Assembly: GCA_015489815.1 (NCBI GenBank)
Contig: WFZA01000020.1
Location: 1 to 64,000, forward strand
Source: Caldisericales bacterium
GTDB taxonomy: Bacteria; Caldisericota; Caldisericia; Caldisericales; Caldisericaceae
Reading direction: 5' to 3'
Length of the DNA stretch: 64,000 nucleotides
Both the position numbers and the translations under genes were made by a program. Position 1 is the first letter of the stretch. The number at the start of each line of letters is the position of its first letter. The notes below the pieces were generated by a model that was not told where the DNA came from, made no database searches, and saw only the letters and a program-made list of their open reading frames with translations. Positions 19,564 through 29,145 of the stretch are shown here, piece after piece.

Positions 19564-20956
19564 CCTTACCTTCTTCCTCTTTTAAATAACGCTTAAGATA
19601 CTTTTCAATAAAGGCAGGCCTGATCCTCTTCAGTTCCTCTACAGGAATCATAGACAAAAGTCTCCAGCCTATATCCAGCGTTTCTTCAATTGAACGATCT
19701 TCGTATTCATCTTGTTTTACAAATTCTTGCTCGAATCTGTCGGCAAATTTTACAAAAATTAAGTCTGTTTTCGTTAAAGCACTTTCACCTAACACAGTAG
19801 CAAGTTCTCTTGATTCTCTCCCTCTTGCATACGCAGCAAACAATTGGTTCAAAATATCCGAATGGTCTTCTCGTGTTTTTCCCTTGCCAATCCCTTTATC
19901 CTTTAACCTTGAAAGGGAAGGCAGTACATCTATCGGTGGATATATTGCCTGTTGATGGAGGATCCTTGAAAGGAAAATTTGTCCTTCAGTAATGTATCCC
20001 GTTAAATCCGGTATAGGGTGTGTTTTATCGTCTTCGGGCATTGTAAGTATAGGTATCTGTGTTATCGAACCTTCTTTTCCTTTGATTCGGCCGGCGCGCT
20101 CATACATTGAAGCAAGGTCAGTATACATATAACCTGGATAGCCTCTTCTTCCTGGAACTTCTTTCCTTGCAGCAGATATTTCACGCAAAGCTTCACAATA
20201 GTTTGTCATATCAGTCATAATAACGAGCACATGCATTCCCAGGTCAAAAGCAAGATATTCTGCAACAGTAAGCCCAAATCTCGGAGTTGCAATTCTTTCT
20301 ATAACAGGGTCATCTCCTAGGTTAATAAACATAACAGATCTTTCAAGTGCACCTGTTTCTTTAAAGTCATTAATGAAATAATTTGCTTCCTCAAATGTAA
20401 TACCCATAGCAACAAATACTACGGCAAATTTTTCTCCTTCACCTCTTACCTTTGCCTGTCTTGCAATTTGCGCTGCAAGTTTTGCATGCGGAAGACCAGA
20501 ACCCGAAAATATAGGAAGCTTCTGTCCTCTTACGAGCGTATTTAAACCGTCAATCGCCGACACACCTGTTTGAATAAATTCGGATGGATAATTCCTTGCA
20601 TACGGGTTCATCGGTACTCCGTTAATATCGGCCATCTTCTCAGGAATAACTGCAGGTCCATCATCTATAGGAGAACCAGATCCGTCAAAAATTCGTCCCA
20701 ATATAGATGGCGCAAGACCCACCTGGACGCCCCTACCTAAAAATTTAACTTTCGTTTCACCTAAATTAAGTCCAGATGTCCCTTCAAACACCTGAATAAG
20801 CGCTCTGTCTCTGTCAATCTCAAGCACCTGTCCGCGTTTTATAGAACCATCAGCAGCTTTTATCTCAACTATTTCTCCATAAGTTGCCTTTTCTACACTG
20901 TCAACAATTATAAGAGGCCCCGCAATATTTCTCGTAGTAATGTATTCTTTAGCCAT
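19547..20956 (-). CDS. atpB: V-type ATP synthase subunit B
   Basis: Non-catalytic nucleotide-binding subunit of the A3B3 head. About 469 aa from the ATG at 20956, which has GAGG 6 nt upstream and overlaps the atpA stop by 8 bp. An upstream GTG at 20968 would add four residues. Typical B-subunit motifs include [19 protein letters not shown] (degenerate P-loop) and [18 protein letters not shown]. It sits between atpA and atpD. Confidence 0.96.
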   Translation of the reverse strand: MAKEYITTRNIAGPLIIVDSVEKATYGEIVEIKAADGSIKRGQVLEIDRDRALIQVFEGTSGLNLGETKVKFLGRGVQVGLAPSILGRIFDGSGSPIDDGPAVIPEKMADINGVPMNPYARNYPSEFIQTGVSAIDGLNTLVRGQKLPIFSGSGLPHAKLAAQIARQAKVRGEGEKFAVVFVAMGITFEEANYFINDFKETGALERSVMFINLGDDPVIERIATPRFGLTVAEYLAFDLGMHVLVIMTDMTNYCEALREISAARKEVPGRRGYPGYMYTDLASMYERAGRIKGKEGSITQIPILTMPEDDKTHPIPDLTGYITEGQIFLSRILHQQAIYPPIDVLPSLSRLKDKGIGKGKTREDHSDILNQLFAAYARGRESRELATVLGESALTKTDLIFVKFADRFEQEFVKQDEYEDRSIEETLDIGWRLLSMIPVEELKRIRPAFIEKYLKRYLKEEEGKDAAQR

Positions 20957-22724
20957 TTTGCACCTCACTTACCAACGCTTCAAAACTTTCCTTCAATTTC
21001 TTTTCAATTTCGTCAAATTTTTCAAGATTATCTTCAGGAATAAGTTTGGAACGGGAAATATCAACTCTTACCGGTAAATCAACTATCTTATCCAGGCTAA
21101 CACCTCTCTTCAAAGCATCCTGTGCATAAACATAAAACAAGTGTATCAAGCGCATCATTCTTTTTTGCTTCTCAAGAGAAGTGTATGTATCTTCCTCCAT
21201 AAAAGCATTCTGCTGAAGGAAATCTTCACGAATGGATCGTGCAACTTCCATTATCAGCCTATCCGAAGGGGAAAGTGCATCTATACCGACGAGCCTTACC
21301 ATTTCCTGAAGCTCTGCTTCCCTTCTAAGAATTTTCATAAATTCTTTTCTCATCTCAGCCCATTCTTTTCCAAGCCTGCTTGTGTAGAAGTCCTTCAGCG
21401 AGTCCGCATATAACGAATAACTCCTCAGCCAGTGAATTGAAGGGAAGTGCCTTGCGTAAGCGAGTTGTGCATCAAGAGACCAGAATACACGCACAGTTCT
21501 AAGTGTAGCCTGGACAACGGGGTCTGACAGGTCACCACCTGGAGGAGATACTGCTCCAATAACGCTCAGTGCAGATTCTTTTTTTCCATTCCCTAAAACA
21601 ATTACTCTTCCAGCCCTTTCGTAAAAAGACGAAATCCTTGACGCAAGATAAGCAGGATAACCTTCCTCGCCCGGCATTTCCTCAAGCCTTCCAGACATTT
21701 CTCTCATTGCTTCAGCCCAACGAGATGTTGAATCTGCCATTAACGCAACTGTATATCCCATATCTCTAAAATATTCACCCATTGTTATCCCAGTAAATAC
21801 AGATGCTTCGCGCGCAGCAACGGGCATATTCGATGTATTTGCTATAAGGATCGTTCTTTCCATTAACGGTCTGCCAGTCCGTGGGTCAGTAAGTTCAGGA
21901 AATTCCATTAATACATCTGTCATTTCATTTCCTCGCTCACCACACCCGATAAATATAATAATATCTGCATCAGACCACTTGGATAACTGATGCTGAATTA
22001 CAGTCTTACCGCTCCCAAACGGCCCCGGAACACATGCAGTTCCACCTTTTGCGATGGGAAAGAAAGCGTCAATAACCCTTTGGCCTGTAATAAGCGGCTC
22101 GTTGGGAGGCAGCCTCTTAGCATAAGGACGCCCAATACGAACAGGCCACTTCTGGTACATTCTAACTTCTCTTTCGCCACCGTTCGTCTTTACCTTGGCC
22201 ACGATATCTTCAACAGTGTAGTCTCCTTCGTCAGCAATAAAATCTATTTCCCCTTCCAATCCAATAGGAATTAGAATGTAATGTTTTATTGCAACAGTTT
22301 CTTGAACATATCCAACTGGATCACCACTAACAACATTACTGCCTTTTTTCGTAAGAGGTACGAAATGCCACTTCTTTTTTCTACTTAATGCAGGCTCGTA
22401 TGAACCTCTCACGATAAAATCTCCGTATTTCTCTTTTAAAACATCTAAAGGCCTCTGTACACCATCGTAAATAGAGCCTATAAGACCTGGACCAAGTTCC
22501 ACACTTAGCGGCATTCCAGTAGAGTAAACGGGGTCCCCAGGGCCTACGCCACTCGTATCTTCATAAACCTGAATGGATGCGTTATTGCCCTTTATTTCAA
22601 TAATTTCCCCGAATAGCTTTTTGTCACTTACATATACCATTTCATACATCTTCGCATTGGGTATGTCTTCCGCAACCACCAGGGGACCGGACACCTTAAC
22701 AACTTTTCCAATGTTTTCTTTCAT
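20949..22724 (-). CDS. atpA: V-type ATP synthase catalytic subunit A
   Basis: Catalytic ATPase subunit of V1. 591 aa. The P-loop GPFGSGKT lies near residue 235, with the A-subunit-specific non-homologous region before it, and [15 protein letters not shown] is in the catalytic core. GGGTG-type Shine-Dalgarno precedes the ATG. No intein is present, unlike in some archaeal and Thermus relatives. Gene order F-A-B-D matches other bacterial V-ATPases. Confidence 0.97.
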   Translation of the reverse strand: MKENIGKVVKVSGPLVVAEDIPNAKMYEMVYVSDKKLFGEIIEIKGNNASIQVYEDTSGVGPGDPVYSTGMPLSVELGPGLIGSIYDGVQRPLDVLKEKYGDFIVRGSYEPALSRKKKWHFVPLTKKGSNVVSGDPVGYVQETVAIKHYILIPIGLEGEIDFIADEGDYTVEDIVAKVKTNGGEREVRMYQKWPVRIGRPYAKRLPPNEPLITGQRVIDAFFPIAKGGTACVPGPFGSGKTVIQHQLSKWSDADIIIFIGCGERGNEMTDVLMEFPELTDPRTGRPLMERTILIANTSNMPVAAREASVFTGITMGEYFRDMGYTVALMADSTSRWAEAMREMSGRLEEMPGEEGYPAYLASRISSFYERAGRVIVLGNGKKESALSVIGAVSPPGGDLSDPVVQATLRTVRVFWSLDAQLAYARHFPSIHWLRSYSLYADSLKDFYTSRLGKEWAEMRKEFMKILRREAELQEMVRLVGIDALSPSDRLIMEVARSIREDFLQQNAFMEEDTYTSLEKQKRMMRLIHLFYVYAQDALKRGVSLDKIVDLPVRVDISRSKLIPEDNLEKFDEIEKKLKESFEALVSEVQNG

Positions 22725-22735
22725 ATCTCACACCC

Positions 22736-23059
22736 CTATTCATTTTTTGAAAGGATATTAATACCAACTGCCTTCTCCACAGACCTTCTAATCCACTCTA
22801 TTCCAAGCCCTTCATTTCTGGACGGAGTAGGCAGGACAAAGATTACTGGCATTACATCAACTTTTCCACGAATAAATTTTCCCAGTTCATCACTCGCAAA
22901 ATCTTCAGTAGTAATAATTACATCAGCAGTTTTTTCGCTATATATTTTCTGAATTGTCTTAAAGGCTTCTTCGCTATCTTTAACTGAAAATACTTCAAAG
23001 TCAAAACTCCTGAATAAATAAGCAAGTTTTTCTTCACCTACAAATGCTGCTTTGCTCAT
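22736..23059 (-). CDS. atpF: V-type ATP synthase subunit F
   Basis: Small central-stalk subunit that binds subunit D. 107 aa with the Rossmann-like pattern of the family: AFVGEEKLAYLFRSFDFEVF at the N-terminus, then DVIITTEDFA and PVIFVLPTP. It overlaps the atpC gene by 4 bp (ATGA). It is assigned from motif plus its position between C and A. Confidence 0.9.
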   Translation of the reverse strand: MSKAAFVGEEKLAYLFRSFDFEVFSVKDSEEAFKTIQKIYSEKTADVIITTEDFASDELGKFIRGKVDVMPVIFVLPTPSRNEGLGIEWIRRSVEKAVGINILSKNE

Positions 23060-24006
23060 AGTGCTAAACTCACCCTTTCACGAATATCTTCGTTTTTCAT
23101 TCCAGTCATCTTTCCACTTAAAATCATAGAGATAGCGGAAACTTCGAGTTGTAAACGCTTTAAATATACGAATACAACCTCAACGCCAGAATTAAAATAC
23201 TTTCCACTATCAAGAATACTTAACAACCTTTTATTAGAATTAGTGAAATTTTTTTCGTTTATCCGAGAATTTACAAAATTTTTAAACTCCTCAATATCTC
23301 TCACTTCTGATACTTCTCTTGAGAGATTATAACCTGGCAACATTTCCGACATAATGCGGAGCATAGACACCAGGCTTTTATCGTCTATAATACCAGATTC
23401 AGAAAAGTCCTTAAGCCTGGAAAGCACATTTTCCACACTGCTTTCTCCATAAGAATTATAATACTTACATATAAGAGTAGAACCAGTTTGTTCAGCAGAC
23501 TTTGTAAGATATTTTATACGATAGATATCAAGAATTGTTCCCACACTCAGTGGGTTGGCCTTAAATGAAAGCATTCTTAGATAAGCCTCCCTAAACAGTA
23601 CAGGAAAATCTCCACTTCCACCATTTACAAATTTATAAAGTTCCTCATACAATTTATTCTCACTCTGCAGTTCTCCTAACAATGCCCACTTCTTAATTTC
23701 TAAAAAGATCTCTTTATTACGGAAGAAAGCATTTATAAACCCTTGAGAAACATACTTTTCCACATCGACAAGCTCAGCATTAAATCTCCTGAACACTGCA
23801 ACTGAAATATCAGAGAATCTCTCCCCTTTAATAAAATTTTTATACGGGGTATCCATTAGGACTGTTTTCACATCTCCAATGTCACCAAGCGTAATTCTCT
23901 CAATATCACTGCTACTCAGAAGAAAACTTTCAAGTACCTTTATTCTACCGCATATATAGTTGTATTGAGAAGGCTCGCCAATTTCGATTAAGAATTCCTT
24001 CCTCAT
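23056..24006 (-). CDS. atpC: V-type ATP synthase subunit C
   Basis: Links the central stalk to the membrane rotor ring (eukaryotic subunit d homologue). 316 aa, mostly helical. N-terminal YNYICGRIKVLESFLL and the C-terminal SLYLKRLQLEVSAI-like helix (read here as VVFVYLKRLQLEVSAISMIL) are family features. The ATG directly abuts the end of atpE. Divergent sequence, but position in the ATPase cluster supports the call. Confidence 0.9.
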   Translation of the reverse strand: MRKEFLIEIGEPSQYNYICGRIKVLESFLLSSSDIERITLGDIGDVKTVLMDTPYKNFIKGERFSDISVAVFRRFNAELVDVEKYVSQGFINAFFRNKEIFLEIKKWALLGELQSENKLYEELYKFVNGGSGDFPVLFREAYLRMLSFKANPLSVGTILDIYRIKYLTKSAEQTGSTLICKYYNSYGESSVENVLSRLKDFSESGIIDDKSLVSMLRIMSEMLPGYNLSREVSEVRDIEEFKNFVNSRINEKNFTNSNKRLLSILDSGKYFNSGVEVVFVYLKRLQLEVSAISMILSGKMTGMKNEDIRERVSLAL

Positions 24007-24600
24007 TTATACATCTCCGAAAAGTTCTTTAGAAATTCTAATTTCTTCCTTTTCCTTAACATCTTTAACAATTGTCTCCAGAGAATCGTCTATCTCTACT
24101 TCTTCTCCTTTTAGTACAAAACCCCCTTTAATGTCAATAGAATGGGTACCCAGTGTAATTTCACGCCCTTTTCCTAAACTATTATTGATTTCAGAAATCA
24201 CCTTTTCCGTAAAAAGGCCCATATCCTTTTTATTCATAAATAATACAGACTTCCCCCTGGGGGCATCCTTTACAATCAAATCTATTAAAAATTTCTTATA
24301 CTGCTTTTTTGGTAAAGAAGCAATCTTTTCTACTACTTCTAAGAATAAGCCTTCGAGTAATTCGTTCTTTTTCTTTAAAATGGCTCTGCTTTCTTTTAAC
24401 TTTTCTTGATCAATACGCTTTTTAAGGTCACTACGGATTTTTTCAATCTCTTTTTGTGCTCTTCCAGAGAAAATCACTTTCTGCTCGTTTTCAAATGTGT
24501 TTCTTTCTTCCTTTATTCTTTCACTAGCCTTATTTACTATAAGATTAGCCTCAGATTCGGCTTTATCTAAAATTCTTTTTTTAATGTCTTCTACACTCAT
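24007..24600 (-). CDS. atpE: V-type ATP synthase subunit E (peripheral stalk)
   Basis: Peripheral stator stalk subunit. About 197 aa. The N-terminal half is a long charged coiled coil (about residues 5-95, rich in Lys/Glu/Arg). The C-terminal globular part has the GGFVLKGEEVEIDDSLETI-like motif of E subunits. An ATG at 24600 or a TTG at 24606 could start it. Neither has a Shine-Dalgarno, so coupling to atpK is likely. Pairs with the G/H-type subunit at 27139-27459. Confidence 0.92.
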   Translation of the reverse strand: MSVEDIKKRILDKAESEANLIVNKASERIKEERNTFENEQKVIFSGRAQKEIEKIRSDLKKRIDQEKLKESRAILKKKNELLEGLFLEVVEKIASLPKKQYKKFLIDLIVKDAPRGKSVLFMNKKDMGLFTEKVISEINNSLGKGREITLGTHSIDIKGGFVLKGEEVEIDDSLETIVKDVKEKEEIRISKELFGDV

Positions 24601-24607
24601 ATTCAAA

Positions 24608-25111
24608 TTAGAACGGCTTCGCGCTTACCCAGATTATGACGAGAACAGCAACGAGCAGTGCAAGGACAGCATACATCTCAACAAGTCCTGGGAGCAGAAT
24701 TGCACGCCCACTTTCCTCTGGATGTTTGCCAGTAAGGTCGATAGAGCCAATGGCAGAAACACCCTGAGCAATAGCACTCTTTAATTGTACATAACCTACA
24801 AAAATACCCATCACAAAAATTGCAAGCCCCTGTCCAAGAGATGCCTGCGGATTACCACTGGTAAATCCAAATCTCTGCATAGTAAGAAATGCTACAACAA
24901 ATGCATAAAATCCCTGAGTTCCGGGAAGAGACATAAGCACGAGCAACTTACCGAAAAGTTCCGGTTTTTCAGAAAGAACACCAGCAGAATGAGAAGTAGT
25001 GTTTCCGATAGCGATAGCAGAACCGATGCCTCCAAGCGCAGCCGCAATTACCGCCCCTGCTGCTACCCAGAATGGACCATTACTTAAAGTCTGTAAACCA
25101 ATGTTTTGCAT
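24608..25111 (-). CDS. atpK: V-type ATP synthase subunit K (duplicated proteolipid), Na+-type binding site
   Basis: Membrane rotor-ring subunit. 167 aa with four hydrophobic helices in two hairpins, the duplicated 16-kDa form. Residues L62, T65 and Q66 (in SLPGTQGF), Q116 (AIAQG) and E145 (LVEMYA) match the five side chains that bind Na+ in Enterococcus hirae NtpK (L61, T64, Q65, Q110, E139). This predicts Na+ rather than H+ coupling. Only one ion-binding Glu per duplicated subunit is present. The ATG overlaps the atpI stop as TAATG and has a GGAGG site. Confidence 0.94.
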   Translation of the reverse strand: MQNIGLQTLSNGPFWVAAGAVIAAALGGIGSAIAIGNTTSHSAGVLSEKPELFGKLLVLMSLPGTQGFYAFVVAFLTMQRFGFTSGNPQASLGQGLAIFVMGIFVGYVQLKSAIAQGVSAIGSIDLTGKHPEESGRAILLPGLVEMYAVLALLVAVLVIIWVSAKPF

Positions 25112-27132
25112 TAGTTTTTACCTCCTTGATTTTTGGAAATTATTCTTATATTTTTAAATTCCAACCCGATTGGTTGAAATTCGCCACTGCCCATATCGTA
25201 AAACCTGCCGAAAAATTCTAAGAAGTTTAACCTGATTGAATGAATAAACGCACCTAAGGAATTCATTAAAAATGTAAGTGCATGTCCAAACAGTAATAAA
25301 AATAGCAAAATAAATATACCTATAGTACCAAATAATCCACCAATTAACTTACTGACGAGATTAAAGGAAGATGCAAGAATTGATGTGCTTAGTCCGAGTA
25401 CAAATAATCTCGAGTAGGAAAGGGCGTCTCCAAGAAATGCCGTAATACCATAGGAACTTCTAATACCGTAGATATTGACAAGCGCAGCAACTGGCTTAAA
25501 CAGTGGCTGCCTCACAGACATCCATCCGCCAACAAGCAGGAGGATTGTGCCAATAATAAGCAGTCCGTAGGTAACAATTTTCAGTTGCGGATATTGTCCT
25601 ATGAAAAATATCAAAATTGAACCAGGAATAAAGAACAACCATCCAAATCCATTAAATATAGCTTCGGCATACAGTTTGTTGCGGAAGTTGATAATGATAT
25701 TTAATACAATACCAAACAACTGAACAAGAATACCAAGTGAGATAGCAAAAGTAAGAAACTTTATAGAACCATCTGCAGATTCTGGATCCAGAATGCGAAT
25801 ACTCATTAAAAAGTGCGTAATTTGAGAGTGAGGAAAGTATGCAGGCAAGAAGTTGCCACCTATTGAACCCGTAAGTAACCCAACAACAATTGTTACGGAA
25901 CCTGCATATAGAAAAACACTAAAGAAGTTTTCCACACCTCTATTTCCGCGGTACTTATAAAGGAAAAATAAACTACCTATCACTAGCAGCAGCCCATAAA
26001 ATGCATCTCCGAGTGCAATGCCGAAAAATAGAGAAAACAAGATCGTAAGGATAGGCGTAGGATCGAGAGTAAAATACGAAGGAAGCCCAAACATTTTCGT
26101 AAGCATTTCAAAAGGCTTAAAGAATGGTGCATTTTTCAGAGAAATAGGAATTGCATCATAGTGTTCTGGATCAGAATAAACAATTGAGACATCGAATTTG
26201 TCTTCAATCTTCTTAAGCTTTGAAACATCAGATGTACGCACAAAGCCTTTTATTACGACGGTATTCTCACCTTCAAGCGTATTGTTAGTGCGTTTGAATT
26301 TACTTTCCAGAGATTCGTAATAATCAAGAAGGGCATATAACTTCCCTCTTTCTTTGTTAAACTCTTTAAATTTTGAATATATAATGTTTTTCTCTTTACT
26401 TATCTCATTAAGTGCAGTTTCAATCCTTCGTGCCTCATCTTCCGTAAAACCGCTAAATGCGGAAGGGACCTGTAATTTTTCAATTTTGTATTTCTTCAAA
26501 ACACTTTGCACTGTATCTTTGTCGTCTTTCAAGTAAACAACAACAAAGCTGACTTTAGCACCTTTTTTACTAAATTGGTAAACGGCATTTTTATTGAACA
26601 GATCCTCATTTTCAGAAATCATTTTCGAAAAGTCTTTCAAGTTCATCGAGAGAAGTAAACTTTCCGTCTGCTCAGTACCCTTTAGTAAGGCAAATTCAAA
26701 CGGAAATTCTTGTACAGCAATCAGTGCTTTCTTTTCCTCATTAAGAGCATTCTCTTTTTCCTGAAGCTCCGTATACTTATTAAACAGCTCCGTGGTTTTT
26801 CCGTAAAAGCTATTTAGTCCAAAGTTATTTATAATATCGTTAAATTCTTCTTCTGTAAACTTTTCGTCTTCTGGTAAAAAAGAACTTATTAGCCCTTTCT
26901 CATTGAGCCCCATTTGATCAAAATAAGACAATATTGTATTAATCTGAGTAATCCTATCTGAAACTGACGACTTTGGCACACTATACTTAAAATACTTATC
27001 CCCTCCATCAACGACATCAGGATTAATCTTGTCTATGTGAAGTAGATGCAGATTGTAAAGCTCGTCGATAATTTTATCTCTATCTTCCTTGAAACAAACT
27101 ATGTGTACTTTTGTGAGTTTTTCAATCGCCAT
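25111..27132 (-). CDS. atpI: V-type ATP synthase subunit I (a-subunit type stator)
   Basis: Stator membrane subunit forming the ion channel next to the K ring. 673 aa. The cytoplasmic N-terminal half (about 1-330) has coiled-coil segments. The C-terminal half has about seven membrane helices starting near residue 345. The start MAIEKLTKVHIVCF is typical. It lies 6 bp after the H subunit, with a 1-bp overlap with atpK. Confidence 0.95.
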   Translation of the reverse strand: MAIEKLTKVHIVCFKEDRDKIIDELYNLHLLHIDKINPDVVDGGDKYFKYSVPKSSVSDRITQINTILSYFDQMGLNEKGLISSFLPEDEKFTEEEFNDIINNFGLNSFYGKTTELFNKYTELQEKENALNEEKKALIAVQEFPFEFALLKGTEQTESLLLSMNLKDFSKMISENEDLFNKNAVYQFSKKGAKVSFVVVYLKDDKDTVQSVLKKYKIEKLQVPSAFSGFTEDEARRIETALNEISKEKNIIYSKFKEFNKERGKLYALLDYYESLESKFKRTNNTLEGENTVVIKGFVRTSDVSKLKKIEDKFDVSIVYSDPEHYDAIPISLKNAPFFKPFEMLTKMFGLPSYFTLDPTPILTILFSLFFGIALGDAFYGLLLVIGSLFFLYKYRGNRGVENFFSVFLYAGSVTIVVGLLTGSIGGNFLPAYFPHSQITHFLMSIRILDPESADGSIKFLTFAISLGILVQLFGIVLNIIINFRNKLYAEAIFNGFGWLFFIPGSILIFFIGQYPQLKIVTYGLLIIGTILLLVGGWMSVRQPLFKPVAALVNIYGIRSSYGITAFLGDALSYSRLFVLGLSTSILASSFNLVSKLIGGLFGTIGIFILLFLLLFGHALTFLMNSLGAFIHSIRLNFLEFFGRFYDMGSGEFQPIGLEFKNIRIISKNQGGKN

Positions 27133-27138
27133 ATGCTA

Positions 27139-27459
27139 TTACACGCCCTCAAGTATTCTACGAACGATTTCGCCTTCAATTGCCGACTTTCTCTCAGAAA
27201 CAGTATTTTCCAGTTTTTCAAGCAAAGCCTGAGTTTCTTTCTCAATCTCTTTAGATCTTACCCTAAACTCTTCCTCTGCTTTTCCTTTTTCGATTTCTAA
27301 TTTTTCTCTCAGTTCTTGTTCAAAACGCTCAATAATTTTTTTCTTTTCGTCTTCAAGGGACTTTTCAAGTTTCAAAACTTTTTCTTCTGATTCTTTAAGA
27401 ATTTCTTTTGCTTGCTCTTCTGCCTCACGAACTATAGAAAGTAAATCACGCTCAATCAT
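27139..27459 (-). CDS. atpH: V-type ATP synthase subunit H/G (peripheral stalk coiled coil)
   Basis: Small stator stalk subunit that pairs with E. 106 aa, almost entirely a Glu/Lys-rich coiled coil from residue 5 to 95, ending IVRRILEGV. This resembles AhaH/NtpF-type proteins. The ATG follows the speA stop immediately (TAAATG) and has a GGGAGG site. The assignment rests on coiled-coil character, size and position before subunit I. Confidence 0.85.
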   Translation of the reverse strand: MIERDLLSIVREAEEQAKEILKESEEKVLKLEKSLEDEKKKIIERFEQELREKLEIEKGKAEEEFRVRSKEIEKETQALLEKLENTVSERKSAIEGEIVRRILEGV

Positions 27460-28908
27460 TTAAGCCTCCCTTATAACACGCACATAAATTTTGCCGCTAT
27501 CTTCTATTGCACCCTGAATCATTCCGCCGCGTCTATACATAGTCATAATAAAGTCAACAGCCTCATTTGTAATTTCCATTCCCGGTGCAAGAATTGGGAT
27601 CCCCGGGGGATACGGAGCAACAATCCCCCAGCTAACTTTTCCTTTAGAATCCATAATATCACGCACTTCATAATCCATGTTAAACGCATCATTGGGGGAA
27701 AATACCTGCTTCCCCGCTACTGGAAAATCTGGCATCCTTTCAATCTTGCTAACTTCTTTTTTATTAGCCATTTTAAGTACCTTTACCAAATAATCAATAT
27801 CTCTCTTTTCGTTGCCTATTGTAATAAAAAGGAGGATGTTTTGCAAATCTGAAAGCTCGATTTCTATACGATTTCTGTTTAGAAACGACTCAAATTCAAA
27901 TCCTGACATACCTATTTCTTTTACATTTATCGTTAATTTTATAGGGTCAAAAGCAAATATGTCATTCCCATTTACGACATTCTCGTCTACAACCTTGTAA
28001 TGCGACAAAGTAGAAATTCTCTCACGCGCGTAATTTGCTACATCAATTGCTCTATCCCACAATTCTTCTCCGTGCAATGCCATTTCGCGCCGTACGAGAT
28101 CCAGAAAAATCATAAAGATGTACGAAGGACTGGATGTTTCTATAACTGCAAGAGATTGTTCTACCATATCAGAATTAATCCTATCGGATACGATATGCAA
28201 AAGAGAAGTTTGCGTAAGTGTCGGCAGTGTCTTGTGCGCACTTTGCACGACCATATCAGCTCCGTATTCAATAGCAGACTTTGGAAACTTACTATTAAAA
28301 GGAAAGTGTGCACCGTGTGCCTCGTCAACAAGAGCATACATTCCGTATCTGTGTACTATGTCAATCATTTCTTTCAAGTTACCTTGAAAGCCATAATAAT
28401 TAGGAGTTGTTATTAAAACTGCTTTAGCATCGCGGTGTTGTTTTATAGTATTCTCGAGTGCTTCAGGCGTAAGATTCGTTATGATACCATATTCTTCGTT
28501 AAACTCAGGATGGACAAATACAGGGTTAGCACCTGAAGCAATAATTCCTCCTATAACAGATCTATGAGAATTTCTGCCAACTATAATTTTTTCACCCTCT
28601 TTACAGGTTGCAAGAATCATTGCATGAACGCCAGCAGTAGTGCCATTTACGAGGAAAAATGTCCTATTTACATCGTACAAATCAGCTGCAAGATCCTCGG
28701 CCTCTTTTATTACGCCTTTTGCATAGTGGAGATAATCCAGACCGGAAACTTCTGTAAGGTCAAACTTCAGAAAATCCTGACGAAAAATTCTTTTTATAAT
28801 ACGAGGCACACCTCTGCCTCGCGAATGTCCGGGCATATGAAATGCCACCATATCTTTTTTTATATACCTACGAACTGCCTCGTATAAAGGCGCCCTACTT
28901 TGATCCAA
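27460..28908 (-). CDS. speA: Arginine/ornithine/lysine decarboxylase, Bacillus SpeA-type (fold type I PLP)
   Basis: PLP-dependent amino acid decarboxylase, most likely arginine to agmatine for polyamines. 482 aa, the short Bacillus/Thermotoga form. Motifs: FHMPGHSRGRG near residue 23, NGTTAGVHAMI, DEAHGAHFPF, and SAHKTLPTLTQ with the PLP lysine at about 227. It begins with a TTG 5 nt after GGAGG, only 21 bp after a tRNA gene, and runs straight into the ATPase genes. Lysine or ornithine as substrate cannot be excluded from sequence. Confidence 0.9.
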   Translation of the reverse strand: MDQSRAPLYEAVRRYIKKDMVAFHMPGHSRGRGVPRIIKRIFRQDFLKFDLTEVSGLDYLHYAKGVIKEAEDLAADLYDVNRTFFLVNGTTAGVHAMILATCKEGEKIIVGRNSHRSVIGGIIASGANPVFVHPEFNEEYGIITNLTPEALENTIKQHRDAKAVLITTPNYYGFQGNLKEMIDIVHRYGMYALVDEAHGAHFPFNSKFPKSAIEYGADMVVQSAHKTLPTLTQTSLLHIVSDRINSDMVEQSLAVIETSSPSYIFMIFLDLVRREMALHGEELWDRAIDVANYARERISTLSHYKVVDENVVNGNDIFAFDPIKLTINVKEIGMSGFEFESFLNRNRIEIELSDLQNILLFITIGNEKRDIDYLVKVLKMANKKEVSKIERMPDFPVAGKQVFSPNDAFNMDYEVRDIMDSKGKVSWGIVAPYPPGIPILAPGMEITNEAVDFIMTMYRRGGMIQGAIEDSGKIYVRVIREA

Positions 28909-28929
28909 TTAGGCCTCCTTAAATAAAAA

Positions 28930-29006
28930 TGGTCGGGATGGTGGGATTCGAACCCACGACCTCTTAGTCCCGAACCAAGCGCTCTGCCAAGCTGAGCCAC
29001 ATCCCG
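28930..29006 (-). tRNA. tRNA-Pro, anticodon CGG
   Basis: A 77-nt cloverleaf with encoded CCA. The acceptor stem is CGGGATG/CATCCCG. The anticodon loop TTCGGGA (28968-28974) gives anticodon CGG, which reads CCG. The T-arm GTTCGAATC is canonical. It lies 9 bp downstream of a second tRNA-Pro and 21 bp upstream of speA, so all three are probably on one transcript. Confidence 0.95.
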
Positions 29007-29015
29007 CACATAAAA

Positions 29016-29093
29016 TGGTCGGGGCGAGAAGATTCGAACTTCCGACCCCCTGCACCCCATGCAGGTGCGCTAACCAAACTACGCCACGCCCCG
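29016..29093 (-). tRNA. tRNA-Pro, anticodon GGG
   Basis: A 78-nt cloverleaf with encoded CCA. The acceptor stem is CGGGGCG/CGCCCCG. The anticodon stem CCTGC/GCAGG frames the loop ATGGGGT, giving anticodon GGG, which reads CCC/CCU. The promoter -10 box ends only 8 bp before the mature 5' end. Confidence 0.95.
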
Positions 29094-29101
29094 ACGCGAT
29101 A

Positions 29102-29129
29102 ATTATAACAAGATTTATTAAGTATGCAA
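29102..29129 (-). promoter_or_regulatory. Promoter of the tRNA-Pro pair (and probably speA)
   Basis: On the minus strand TTGCAT (29124-29129), 16 bp, TATAAT (29102-29107). The start point would fall about 2-4 nt before the mature 5' end of tRNA-Pro(GGG). No terminator is visible between the tRNAs and speA. Confidence 0.78.
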
Positions 29130-29145
29130 GAGTAAAATAAAGTTA

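Noticed and set aside
28860-29060. 66-codon open frame across the tRNA-Pro region
   Set aside because: It runs through both tRNA genes, which have full cloverleafs and encoded CCA.
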